64,000 nt of DNA from Mytilus edulis. Its lineage: Eukaryota > Mollusca > Bivalvia > Mytilida > Mytilidae. This document shows, piece by piece, positions 11,401 to 21,539 of the stretch. A program made the translations under genes and the position numbers. The stretch is taken from positions 8,460,207 to 8,524,206 of the forward strand of contig NC_092353.1 of the NCBI RefSeq assembly GCF_963676685.1. Direction: 5' to 3'. The notes beneath the pieces were generated by a model. It was not told where the DNA came from and searched no databases. It was given only the letters and a program-made list of their open reading frames with translations. How positions within the stretch are numbered: position 1 is the stretch's first letter; each line of letters opens with the position of its first letter.

Positions 11401-13554
11401 TTTCTTCCTTATTCATTAAAGATCGGCCAGTGAAGTTATGCCGTTACGAGATGATATTCCCTGTAACACACGTGATAATACTGTTGGTCATACAGCTATT
11501 CATACCATTAGCTGTGATGCTAGCTTTGTATGTCAAGATCGCTAGAATTGCACGACAACAGGTAAATACTAATTCCCTGTAACCCTAGTAATCATACTTT
11601 TGGTTATACAGCTATTTATACCATTAACTGTGATGCTAGCTTTGTATGTCAAGATCGTTAGAATTGTACGACAACCGGTAAATACTAATTCCCTATAACC
11701 CCACGTGATCATACTGTTGGTTATACAGCTATTTATACTATTAGCTGTGATGCTAGCTTTGTATGTCAAGATCGCTAGAATTGCACGTTGCACGACAACA
11801 GGTAAGTACTAAGTAATCAACACATCTTTATTTGTGAAATAAGGTATTTTCAACACATCTTTTTTTGTGTATTTATGCATTTTCAGCACATCTTCCCTGC
11901 TATAATACAGTATTTAAACGTAGATAATGAAATTGTTGCCAAATTTGGTCCTTTGACTGACTAACTGACTGATAAATAAAGAGATGCTTATAAAGATATT
12001 TAATGTTTACCTAAGACAGATGCTTGGTAACCAAGCGGAGGAGATATAAAATAAGCTTTATCCTATATTTAGAAATCTTTGGTGACAATAAATCATGTGA
12101 TGTGACTGTATTGCAAGATCTGTTGTAATCCTTTTTAAATCTCGCTGTTAAATTAGTTAATTCTGTATTACAGGACAAACGTACACAGTGTACATTCTTT
12201 GGACTCCCTTTTGTAGTTACATTATAGTTACAGTATAACATTTGATATTTAGTGCTTTTTATCAGATGTCAGTGATCAGGGATCTATAAACGATCGTTTT
12301 CATACAGGTGATGGTTAAAATTAGAAATCAATTGTTTATAAAACATTTGCTAAATGAAAAGGTTTACTGTTTAGAAATAAAAAAATAAGGATAAATCTGC
12401 ACCTTTATTTACAACGGCAATGTGTGGTTTCAATTTAAATAAAAATCTTCATAAACAACTTTTTCTGAAGTGATTCTTTCTTCATTATCATCATAATTAT
12501 TATAATTCTTGATGTGTATTTTATTATGCAGGCTAAAGTTATAGCTATACAACAAGCATGTATCATCGGTAATGTAGGGTCGAAGAACGGAATAATAAAA
12601 AATGAGCTGAAATCAACAGTGATGGTATCACTCCTACTCGGATGCTTTACATTGTCGTGGACGCCAATGATTATATTCTTCTTCTACACAATCACTTGTA
12701 GCAACCAACCTTGTACCACGAACAGATATGTCAGGTAAATATATATAAAAATGGGATTAGGCATGATTGCCAATGAGACAACTATCCACCAAAGTAAATC
12801 AAAATGGGATTCGGCATAATTGAAAATGAGACAAATATCTACCAGAGTTAAAGTGAAGTGGAAGTATGCTATTACAAGTATAGATCAGGATACAGCTTTT
12901 GTTTATCATTTATTTTATCAAGAACTGTACTATTTTTAAAATGACTTTTTGAGTCAAATACGGCGATTTCGAATACTAGTACTAGTAATCTATGACGTTA
13001 TAGTGACATCACATTTGACTTTCTTAGACTGAAGTGTCATGCTGTGATCATCTTTATATCTACATGTATCGTAACAACCAACATCCATTTAAAATAATTG
13101 AATAACTGTACTACTTTTGGATTTTCATTCGGAAACATAGCTAATATATCATTTTCTCCACCGGTAAATCCAGTCGATTAAGACTTGATCAGACCAAAAT
13201 TACCGTTTAAGACTTAAATCGTGCTACATGTGTATTGTGTGATTACTTACTTCAAAGTACATTAACATTTGTATGTAGATTATTTGACATGTTTTTCTTT
13301 ATAGGGCAACTGTTCGAATTCTGTTGTATCTCAACTCCTCCGTTAACGTGTTTATCTATGCTGGGAGGCTCACAGAATTCCGTAAGCGTATAAAGGCTGA
13401 CATGAGTAGATGTTTTAACAAGTGCTTCCCTATCTGGAGAGTTAAACCCCTGAAGAAAACAAACACCGAAATGAATCATGTCTCGTCTTCGTTATCTAGA
13501 ATAACATTAAATGGCCCAATTGACGCCACTCTTGAAACTGAACATGTGTCATGA
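5467..13554 (+). CDS. Class A (rhodopsin-like) G-protein-coupled receptor, five exons, orphan
   Basis: Exons are 5467-5779, 9951-10172, 11422-11561, 12532-12734 and 13305-13554. All have GT/AG borders and matching phases (1,1,0,2), giving 1128 nt: 375 codons plus stop. The N-terminus carries Asn sequons (NLT, NNS, NIS). Exon 1 has TM1 (GNLIV) and TM2 (SLAVSDFL, Asp 2.50). Exon 2 has TM3-TM4: Cys 3.25 in SVCRV, and TRY replacing DRY. Exon 3 has an ECL2 Cys (KLCRYE) and TM5 with Pro (FIPLAVML). Exon 4 has TM6 (FTLSWTP). Exon 5 has TM7 with NSSVNVFIY in place of NPxxY, then a basic tail. Counting from Cys 3.25, position 3.32 is Val, so the aminergic Asp is absent. It should be a plasma-membrane receptor; the ligand is unknown. 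Intron 1 is long and repeat-bearing. Confidence 0.88.
8330..9230 (+). repeat. Diverged long repeat, copy 1 (GPCR intron 1)
   Basis: Collinear blocks are shared with 56160-57060: ACGATCGTACATCAA, ACAAGTCTATATAA, AATGCTTAAGATTATCAG (here AGTGCTTAAGATTATCAG), TTCTTAGTAGTTATGGCAAC, CCGTGATA, TTGCATGATCT and TATTCTAT-ATAT. Substitutions and indels are frequent, so the duplication is old. No coding region or terminal repeats are visible. Confidence 0.7.
10333..10440 (+). repeat. Short tandem repeat in GPCR intron 2
   Basis: A unit of about 60 bases with the core GTCAACGGTGAGGATAT and GAGTTTATAA is present twice, with a third decayed start (CTGTTTGTAAACATGG). Confidence 0.6.
10540..10700 (+). repeat. 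Dispersed repeat F, copy 1
   Basis: The series ATATGACAGTT, CATTCGTTTGATGTGTTT, TTGATTTTGCCATTTGATTA, GGACCTTCCGTTTTGAATTT also occurs, diverged, at 55790-55935 (AATATGACAGTT, GATGTGTTTTGTC, GGACTTTCCAATTGGATT). I associate it with bivalve genomes; element class unknown. Confidence 0.6.
10992..11390. mobile_element. MITE with TTAA target duplication (piggyBac-type), inside the GPCR gene
   Basis: Terminal inverted repeats are GGATGTACTTAGGTGAGG on the left and the complement of GGATGTACTTTGGTGAGG on the right. Both are flanked by TTAA (10988-10991 and 11391-11394). The 399 bp interior has no coding capacity. The element ends 27 bases before the acceptor of GPCR exon 3. The TTAA target suggests piggyBac mobilisation; this is inference from target preference. 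Confidence 0.8.
11457..11812 (+). repeat. Tandem triplication of the TM5-coding end of GPCR exon 3
   Basis: Unit 1 (about 11457-11572) is the 3' part of exon 3 plus its donor and first intron bases. Units 2 (11573-11688) and 3 (11689-11812) repeat it with changes, each again ending in a GTAA donor (CAACCG|GTAAAT and CAACAG|GTAAGT). Unit 3 carries an extra 6-8 bases (TTGCACG). Reading through the first donor hits TAA after seven codons, so units 2 and 3 cannot be plain exon extension. Confidence 0.88.
12748..12850 (+). repeat. Dispersed repeat B fragment, doubled
   Basis: Two successive versions of ATGGGATT-GGCAT-ATTG-CAATGAGACAA lie in GPCR intron 4. The core also occurs at 34590, 44545, and inverted at 31650, 52650 and 58775. 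Confidence 0.7.
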
Positions 13555-13750
13555 ATTTTATATTTTCATATTTGCAACATGCGTTGTGATTAAACACGGC
13601 ACATTGGTTGTGTTATCTAGTGTCAAACAATGGTACAAAATATTCATATTTAGATTCTAGCAACATATTACAAAATTTAGTATAATCCTAAAGTTGGGAG
13701 GTAACATCTTGCTCAAAACCGGCATCATCCATTGACATTTGTTTTTACCA

Positions 13751-13756
13751 AATAAA
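13751..13756 (+). promoter_or_regulatory. Candidate polyadenylation signal of the GPCR gene
   Basis: AATAAA lies about 200 bases after the GPCR stop codon in an AT-rich 3' flank. No transcript evidence is available. Confidence 0.4.
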
Positions 13757-13949
13757 CTTTGTAGTTGACGCAGTGAAATGTTTAATGTCACCGTCATTAC
13801 TAAATGTTATTGATACATCTTCTGTCGGACTATTATTCCTGAGGATATCGCCTGGCCTGTAGCCATTACCTCGGTACATGTACCTACATAAAAAAAAAAA
13901 CGGTTATTCTGTTAACAAAATTTGCCCTTAAAACATTTAATTTTTTTTT

Positions 13950-14150
13950 TCTAACAATGGACTATATCTCCCTCATACAAAGCGATGATTATTTGACGTC
14001 TATAGTTTACTAGTTATGTCTTTTTGTTCATAATCTCGTCATTGTGTTTAAAAAAATTAGGATTTCCGGATATTTTGATCTCTTGTATTTATGAAAAGAC
14101 ACAGATTATCAATTTGTGCATCTGGTAATGTCATTGTTTTTGATAATGTA
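13950..14150 (+). repeat. Dispersed repeat D, diverged copy
   Basis: Blocks ATCTCCCTCATACAAAGC, GATTTCCGGATATTTTG, GACACAGATTATCAATTTGTGCATCTGGT parallel the better copy at 16858-17217 (TCTCCCTCATGCAAAGC, GACATGTATTGTCGAATTG). Strongly decayed. Confidence 0.5.
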
Positions 14151-14159
14151 CTATTATGC

Positions 14160-15555
14160 TTCTTTTCTATAATAAACATTGTTTTTGTAGATATCAACTA
14201 AGGGTTTACTCAATAAAGTTATTAGTATTATATTATTATATCTTACTTTTACCACTCAACATACAAATTTATTCATTTTTACTTGAATCAGGTGATAAAA
14301 CTTGATCTTCATATGGACTTAAACAAAACACCATAAACTATCAGGCATTTGGATAGTGTATGATATCTATCTATTAGCCATGCAGATCTTTCAAAATCAA
14401 ATGAACCTAAATTCAACTCTTATCCTACAATAATAATGCATTTTTGAAACCTTTAATATCTCAATATTAAATCTACCTTTGAGTAGAGCAATCTATGGGT
14501 TATACATCAATTAAATAACAACCCTATACAAACAAAGATTACTTTGAGAACCAAGATGTATCGGTCATGCCTGCGCCTGTATAACCCTTCTGAGTTCTAA
14601 GTAAAATCTATATAATTATATAATTTGTTAACGTTTTCAATAAGTGCGAAAACTTATTTTAATAGTATTTCGGATAATGGGTTGTATTGTACTATAGTTA
14701 TAAATACATTTTGTAAAGATACCCAAATTTAAAAAACCCGAATTGAAATGGATATATGACACATGTTGATAATAGGTTTAAATGAAAATTATGTAAATGA
14801 CTGTTTTATTCATAAATATTTTAAGATAGTTTGAAATACAAATAATAAATAGATTTGTAAAAGCTATGTACTCATGACGTACGTAGGGATGTGATTGAGT
14901 GATAAATATATACAAATATTTAAAGTACAATATTTATAGAATGCAGTATATGATAACAACAATTACTCTAAGCGCTTCACATTTAAAAATAAATTAAATA
15001 CAAAAATACATAAAAACATAAGTTAGAAAGCACTAAAAAGTACGAACCGAACAAGCATATTCAATTTATTTTAGGTATAACAAAGAAATACAAGAAATAA
15101 GAAATAAGAAATGAAAAGAACACAAAAAAATACAAAACTGTCTAAAATTTATGAAGCCAATAAAAAGGATATGAAATCTAAAATAAAAGCAGTTGCATTT
15201 TGAAAACATCTAAAGAATTTATTCTCCGCAAGAACGACGGTAAAATGTTCGAGAGTGTAGCCTTGTCATACGCATACCGTCGTAGCTTTTTGTTCTAACA
15301 ATACGTTGCCTAGTCCAGCCATAATGCAACTAAGGACCACACTAGTGTTTACAGGCTTCCAAATTTGCTAAAAACAAGCCTTAGTGAATCATACTGACAA
15401 AAAGGGTTCTATACCAAAATTGTTCTTCATGGATTCTTAATGGATTTGACAACCATGTGTATTGTATATCATTGATGAATTACCCGTAGGTACATGGAAT
15501 AAATCAGGAACGAAGACAAGTATAATTGCTTTGATATATTCTCAAAACATGTATA
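14160..15555. other. Intergenic sequence, no gene seen
   Basis: AT-rich sequence. I see no exon, RNA gene or convincing repeat boundary. A-rich tracts at 14980-15190 are simple low-complexity sequence. Confidence 0.45.
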
Positions 15556-15559
15556 ACAT

Positions 15560-15785
15560 AGTCAGAGTTGTCCATAGGGTCCTATGTTGAACAAAGACCT
15601 CCGTTGGAGGATAACTTGGATGATTGATCGACTACAAAGTTACAACACTAGGTCAGTGCCCCATTTTATATCATTTCATTTAGTGGTTTTCTAGAAGAAG
15701 TTGTAAAAGTTAAGAAGACGACGGCGATGACGGCAACGGACACAATAAGATGAGAAAAAGCTCACTTTGCCATTCGGGCTAAATA
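15560..15785 (+). repeat. Dispersed repeat E, 3' end
   Basis: The segment ends with GACGACGGCGATGACGGC, AAAGCTCACTTTGCC-TTCGGGCTAAA, the same end as at 38750-38838 (GACGACGGGCGACGGCC, AGCTCACTTGGTTCTTCGGGCC, GAGCTAAAA). This is a very abundant bivalve repeat end by my recollection; class not established here. Confidence 0.65.
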
Positions 15786-16054
15786 AGCAAAAATGAAAAC
15801 ATGATTTGAATGCTGAATGAATATTTATCGATTAAGGACTAACACACGTTGAGCACACTTTACACGATTCAGGATGAATACACAATGAACGCACTTTAGA
15901 ATACACTAATAACAATGAATGAACGTTGAGATCAATAGAAAGACTTCACAATCTCATTAAACAGTACTTTTTCTATAATAATTGAGATCGTAAATACAAA
16001 TATACAAATTCATATTTGTGAAGAACTACACGGAATCTACCAGTCAATATACTT

Positions 16055-16155
16055 ATAGATTATCGTTGATCATCTCAACGAGATTGATGTTCTCGTTTGA
16101 TCCGGTACGGCGAAAGCGAGAAAAGCAATCGAGTTGAGATGACCAAATATAATCT
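16055..16155. mobile_element. Small foldback sequence
   Basis: ATCATCTCAACGAGATTG on the left pairs with CAATCGAGTTGAGATGA on the right, with AGATTAT outside the left arm answering ATAATCT outside the right. The loop has CTCG and CGAG near its edges. This is about 100 bases in total and could be a MITE or a hairpin transcript source. Confidence 0.5.
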
Positions 16156-16218
16156 GTTTATCGGAATTTTACCTATGACGACGTTGTCAATATTATGTTA
16201 ATATCATAGCAACGCCAC

Positions 16219-16850
16219 GTGCCTCCTGAATTTCGAGCGATAATTTTCGGGGATCAATGTTTCAACAGACAATCGGGTTTCCAATGGATACTAATTGTGC
16301 TTCTCTACTGGCCGATTTGTTTTTGTACTTGTATTAAACATAATTCATTCATAACCTTCTTAAAGGCAAAAAGAAAAAAGCACCTTGCGAAATTCTTTAC
16401 ATTTATTTTTAGATATATTGATGATGTCCTATCGCTGAATAACTTATATTTCAGTCAGTACTTATATTCCAGTGGACTTGACATTATGGATACTACTGAA
16501 ACTAGACGGACTACTCCATATTTTGATCTCTATCTCAATATTGATACCGATGGACGATTACACATTACAATATATGACAAACAGGACGATTTCAACTTCT
16601 CAATTATCAATTTCACATTTCTCAACAGTAACATATCCTCTGTCTCATCATTTGGTGTTTACATATCTCACTTGATTCGTCATGCTTATGCATTGTCACA
16701 CTATCCGGACTTTATTTACAGAAGTATGCTCCTTACACAAGAACCGCTGGAACAAAGTTATGAGGAGGAAAGATTAAAAATGACGCTCCGTAAATCTAGT
16801 CTGAATCTAAACCTACTAAGGACATGTTTACCTCGTCTTATATTGTGGTT
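16219..16850 (+). pseudogene. Penelope-like RT fragment (C-terminal half)
   Basis: The frame contains the RT active-site motif FRYIDDVLSLNN, then a DTTETRRTTPYFDLYLNI block, KQDDFNFSIINFTF, GVYISHLIRHA and a C-terminal stretch ending near SLRKS-type sequence. These line up block by block with the fragments at 28640-29070 and 19205-21510. The preceding FPMDTNCASLLADL region is present only in a different frame, so there is at least one frameshift before the active site. 5' and 3' parts of the element are missing. Repeat D follows directly at 16858. This lineage differs clearly from the 19-22 kb copy. Confidence 0.8.
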
Positions 16851-16857
16851 TACCATT

Positions 16858-17217
16858 TATGCCTCTGCTGGTGGACTATTAGTCCCCGAGGGTATCACCA
16901 GCCCAGTAGCCAGTACTTCGGTACTGGCATGAACAAACGGATTTTTTGTGTTATTAAAATTTTCTGTTACAAAATATTAGAAATTATTATAAATTCTGGA
17001 ATGAATCTCCCTCATGCAAAGCTCTGATTCCTTTCACGGATTTGGCTATACTTTTTGGACCTTTTGGATTATAGCTCTTCATCTTTTATGTAAGCTTTGG
17101 ATTTCAAATATTTTGGCCACGAGCATCACTGAAGAGACATGTATTGTCGAATTGTGCATCTTGTGCAAGAAAAATAGTACCGTCAATTTTATTATATCGA
17201 ACAAGACTTTTTCCTGA
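16858..17217 (+). repeat. Dispersed repeat D
   Basis: The copy starts GCCTCTGCTGGTGGACTAT, with GTCCCCGAGGGTATCACC, then CCAGTACTTCGGTACTGGCA and GAGCATCACTGAAGAGACA. It ends about TTTTATTATATC. The small inverted repeat around AGTACTTCGGTACT is part of it. A decayed relative is at 13950-14150. Confidence 0.65.
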
Positions 17218-17459
17218 ATGTTTTGCTGACTGTGATGTCGTTTTGCTATAAGCCTTGTTTTGGTATGTGTTTTTCAAACTTTCATGTATTTAGTTATGAA
17301 GTTTTATCAAATTTTCTTTTACGGCTTACAGTTTATAGCTGTACTTTTTTTTCTATTCGTTTGTAAAAATAAAGATAGTTGGTCACCTAGCTCATTTATA
17401 TGATTTGAGTTAAAAGCAACTATACAGAATTTATAATTTAATTTAGAAGAAATACCGAC

Positions 17460-18500
17460 ATAGTAAGATACTACAATTAATTACACAATTACTAACACAA
17501 TTCTATATTATTTTTCTGGCAATTGTTAAAAAAACACCAAATAACATATTTACATACCTTATCTTGATTTTTATCCAATGTTTAGAAAGAAGTAGGTCCA
17601 GTAAGACCCCCTTTCTGCCCTAAAATATAGAGTTTTACAAAATTGTTGAAATGTAAACTTTTATTGGTTTATTGGACAGTAGAATGCTTCTGCTACATAA
17701 ATATGGGCTCTTTTTGACCATACAATGCACATATATCGGGTACTAGCACCATTAAGTCATGCTAAATTACTGAAATCTTCACAATTCTAGCATTTTAGTT
17801 AAATTTTAAACGGTTTTCGTGTAAAACGAAAGTGGCCGCGTATGTGTTCATCCTTAATATTGAAATGTAAGTTGTATTTTATGATAATACATAACATATA
17901 TAAAGGTTGAGGATGAACACGGATGCGGCCACTTTCATTTTTGACAAAAACCATCTGAAAAGTGACATTTGTTTGCATATTTGGTAGATTTTTCATATTT
18001 GAGCTTGAATCGGATCATTTTTAATGACTAAATCAGTTAAAATCTTTCACATAAACTAATTGATTCAAAAGAAATAGACTTTTAAGTGTTTAAAAAGTGG
18101 TCAAAATCTTTCGTCAGATGAACCTGAAATTTGAGGCCAAAATCTGTCCTTACCGGACCTACTCCTTTACCTGCGACGTCACTTTTTATGGTGTCGATAC
18201 ATTCGTGTTATGTACAGTTCTTAATTACATTATGCTGTTTTTGTGTACTGTCCTAGATCATTTAGACATTCGTTGAAATTTTGTGGCTAACATGTCAAAA
18301 TGTACTATTATAGTATTTATTTATGAATTTATCTGTCCTGAGTGTTTGCATTGTTTATTCCTGTCATGTAATGTTGTGATGTTATCGGTATATTTAACAT
18401 GACCATAAAGCGCGAGGTTTGTCTCGCCACGAAACCAGATTCAACCCACCATATATTCTTAAAAATGTCCTGTTTTGGAAAATGAAAGTTGTTGTCTTAT
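17460..18500 (+). repeat. Dispersed repeat C, copy 1 (interrupted by a MITE)
   Basis: Sequence before 17588 and after 18170 is continuous in the copy at 48110-48775: ACACCAAAT-ACA, TTTTTATCCAAT-TTTAGAAA, then ACCTG-GACGTCACTTTT, TGTACTGTCCTAGAT, ATGTACTATTATA. A second partial copy follows at 18789-19195. Confidence 0.7.
17588..18170. mobile_element. Non-autonomous DNA transposon (MITE) nested in repeat C
   Basis: Ends are inverted: AAGTAGGTCCAGTAAGAC on the left and GTCCTTACCGGACCTACTCC on the right. A second inverted pair lies inside: GAAAGTGGCCGCGTATGTG and its partner near 17910-17940. Comparison with the uninterrupted copy at 48280 shows the sequence is absent there, which supports an insertion. 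The exact target duplication is unclear. No transposase. Confidence 0.7.
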
Positions 18501-18509
18501 AGTTCGTTA

Positions 18510-18788
18510 TATGCCCCATTTATGGGCATTTTTTCTGGTCTGTGCGTCCGTTCGTTCGTTTGTCCGTTCGTCCGTCCGGTCGTCCCGCTTCAGGTTAAAG
18601 TTTTTCGTCGAAGTTTTTTTATGAAGTTGAAGTCCAATCAACTTGAAACTTAGTAAACATGTTCCCTATGATATGATCTTTCTAATGTTACTGCCAAATA
18701 GAGATTTTATCATATTTTCACGCTCCACTGAACATAGAAAATGATAGGGCGGATGGGGAATCCGTGTATTGGGGACACATTCTTATTG
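18510..18788. mobile_element. Dispersed element with GCCCCATTTATGGGC end
   Basis: The block begins at a small palindrome (GCCCCATTTATGGGC), then a run of TCCGTTCGT units, then AAGTCCAATCAACTTGAAAC, and ends with GTGTATTGGGGACACATTCTT. It separates two copies of repeat C. It looks like a common bivalve element by recollection; boundaries are approximate. Confidence 0.5.
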
Positions 18789-19195
18789 AGTAATGTTCTA
18801 AATTAGTTTTAGTTATTAGTTGATAATTTGTGTTTAACATGTCGAAATGTACTTATATATTATTTATTTATTTATTTTTCAGTCTTGACTATTCTTGCAT
18901 TGATAAATATTGTTTTCCTGTCATGTAATGTTGTCAAAAACAAGTGTCCTGTACCGAGGCAAGACTATGGCAATTCTGATCTTATCTAAGAGTTCGTTTT
19001 TCCTACTTAGTATTTCTACGTTTGTTAGATTGTCGTTTAGTTTTGTTGCAATTCAGTGTTTCTGTTGTTTCGTTGTTTTCCCCAAATAGTTGATGTGCTT
19101 CCCTCGGCTTTACTTTGTAACCAAGATTTGTTTTCACTCAATCGATTTATGACTTTTGAACAGTGGCTTGTTACTGTTGCCTTTATTCACACGAT
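18789..19195 (+). repeat. Dispersed repeat C, copy 2
   Basis: It repeats the TTTAACATGTCGAAATGTACT, TCTTGCATTGATAAA, TGTCATGTAATGTTGT series of copy 1. It continues into TTGCAATTCAGTGTTTCTGTTGTTT, GATGTGCTTCCCTCGG and ACTGTTGCCTTTATT, as at 48600-48745. Confidence 0.7.
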
Positions 19196-19204
19196 TAAAA
19201 ATGA

Positions 19205-19420
19205 ATGAACATTTTGCTGCACACAAGGAAGCTATTAAACCAAGAGTTCCAAATGGTGAAGTTGAAATCTCTCCGTCGTAAATTTTACGGACGCCATCAC
19301 GAGTTGGTTGACAGTTATGGAATAACCGTTTTACAAATGATATCGGATATGTTCTTTATGTCGTAATAACAATCCTCTTCCCTTTCATGAATGTGATCTA
19401 CCGAATTAGACTATTTACCG
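19205..19420 (+). pseudogene. Penelope-like 3' coding tail, upstream of another PLE copy
   Basis: The translation has LNQEFQMVKLKS, RRKFYGRHHELVDSYG and LQMISDMF, followed by the beginning of the shared 3' tail (CATGAATGTGA-CTACCGAATTAGACTATTTACC). It is nearly the same as the end of the fragment at 28605-28830. It stops at about 19420, where the next copy's 5' end begins, so a 3' end is joined directly to a 5'-truncated element in the same direction. Confidence 0.75.
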
Positions 19421-21510
19421 GTTTAAGAGAAGAGTACTGGATCAGAGAATTAAGTACTGCAACACCTTATGAATGCAACGATAAAATAGATACTTTAGAT
19501 AACTTGAGTAGCCCTATCTGTAGTTCAGTGAATGTGATGGATTTATTCAATAGGTCTCTTCGTCGGCCGAGGAGCTATGTACATCGTCGCTATAATCCAC
19601 CTGATATGCATGATGTTTCTATAGATGGCCTTGCCGAACATCAATAAACCTCTTGGAAATCATCACATTCGCTCTAAACTGTACTCACTTCCGCTTTCTA
19701 GGCTGAACTCTCTATTGAAAGCGTATGAAGAATGCCACACTACAGATAGTCGATCTACGAAGTATAACATAGTTGCCACGGTGATGGATATTGCTAACCA
19801 TAGATTATTCAGATCCGTTTTTGAACATTCGGAGGAATAGCAAAAACGTTCACTCTTCAATTTGAAGTTCCCAAACAAGGGTGTTGATGCTATAAATATA
19901 AGCAATATTCTTCACCATAAAAGAGTAAAAAGCAACATTCCTTCTTACTTTAAGGATCAATCTTCTCCTATAGTATCGTATTCCTATACCAACCCTGTTG
20001 CATCTAAACTTTTTAATCACAAAAAAGTGTTGCAGTATCTAAATATTGATGACCTCAAAGCTAAACCACTTGATTGTGCCTGTTCAAATTCCCATTTTGT
20101 GTATAATCCTGCTGGACATGTACTTTCTGGAGACCTAAACATAGTCAATAACTACAAGTTGAGACAACTTTTGTCAAAGGGTCCAAATTATAGAGAGCCA
20201 CAGCCAATCAATTGGAAGCAGAACTTAGAACTACTAATGGATTATGAAGGACGCCTCCGGGTGCGGGAACTTCTCGCTACATTGAAGACATGTTGGTGAC
20301 CTTCTACTGTTGTTTTTTCTATGGTCCTGTTGTTGTCTCTTTGACACATTCCCCATTTCCATTCTCAATTTTATCTGTTGAGGGTTATTCAAAAGACTGG
20401 GCAAAAAGAGAAAAGGTTGAGGTTGACACTCTTTCGGAATGGGTAAAATCAGTGAGGTCATTGATTCCGATAAGAGTAAGTAAACTTAAAGGGTCAATGA
20501 GCACCAAAGCTCCTTCCATCTTTAAAGACCCTCAGGTCATAGAAGAGTTGTCTTGTCTCCATGACAAATATGTTGTCGTTCCAGCTGACAAAGCCTAAAA
20601 CAATATTGTTTTTGTTTGCAAGAAACACTACATTGACTGCCTGATTATGGAACTGGGGAAAAATAACACACTTGGAAATCATACATATACACTAAGTACG
20701 CTTACGAAGCAGAAGATCCTGGAAAACCACAAATCGGTTCTAATCTCCTTTTGTGTTAATCCAAAGGATGAAAACCAGGATCTTCAATCCTTATATTGGA
20801 TTCCTAAGCTTCACAAGAATCCTTATAAGGAAAGGTATATTGCAGGTTCTTCCAAGTGTTCCCCTAAACCCTTTCTAAAGTTCTTACTGCCATACTCACT
20901 GCAGTCAAAGAAGGACTTCAGAAATATTCCGAAACGGCATATTCAAGAAGTAGTGTTAATCAAATGTGGATACTGAAAAAATCAAAAGAGTTATTGGTGA
21001 ATTTACAATCTCAATCATTAAAACCTTTGATTTTTCAAATTTTTATACCACTATTCCACATACTAAACTTAAAGCTCGACTGAAAGAACTCGTCAGCTTA
21101 TGTTTCTTTAACAAAAAAGGCACTAGACGTTTTAAGTATCTAGTTTTGGGCTGGAATTCAGCTTACTTTGTAAAAAATCACACAGAGTCGGGGAGAAAAT
21201 ATAACGACGAGGATATCACTGCCATGCTGGACTTTTAAATTGACAACATATTTGGAGGTTTAATCCCAATGGCTACCAATTGCTCTCCTCTACTTGCAGA
21301 TTTGTTTTTATATTCCTATGAAGCAGAATTTATCCAAGGGCTGGTACGGAAAGGAGAAAAGACATAAGCCCAGTCTTTTAATTTCACCTTTCGGAATCAT
21401 TCAAATTAAGGTCATCACTCAAGCAATTTTACGGTCGCCATCATGAGCTGATTGGCCATTAAGACAAAAGTGTGTCAGAAATCATATCTGATATTCTTCC
21501 TCAGTCATGA
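19420..21510 (+). pseudogene. Penelope-like element with N-terminal GIY-YIG-type end and RT (degenerate)
   Basis: The start, LREEYWIRELSTATPYECND, resembles the C-terminal helix region of a GIY-YIG endonuclease placed N-terminal to the RT. This is the order described for Naiad-type PLEs, so it is a family inference. Then come CACSNSHFVYNPAGHV, SGDLNIV, YWIPKLHKNPYKERYIAG, FDFSNFYTTIPHTKL, and an IPMGTNC equivalent (IPMATNCSPLLADLFLYSYE). The segment after GLVRKGEKT, which should hold YIDD, is deleted before QFYGRHHELI. Frameshifts lie near 19640, 19845 and 20960. Stops occur near 20597 and 21238. A repeat is inserted at 20245-20375. The element is dead. Confidence 0.8.
20245..20375 (+). repeat. 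Dispersed repeat A inserted in the PLE reading frame
   Basis: The inserted block runs from GGACGCCTCCGGGTGCGGG through GCTACATTGAAGACATG to TTCTCAATTTTATCT. PLE coding resumes on both sides (ELLMD before, SVEGYSKDWAKREK after). A reverse copy is at 53519-53665. Confidence 0.75.
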
Positions 21511-21539
21511 TAACCTGTCATCATTGCCGAACTGAACAA

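Noticed and set aside
11289-11582. A 97-codon open frame taken as one exon
   Set aside because: Its first half is MITE sequence. Only the part from 11422 is exon 3, by acceptor and phase.
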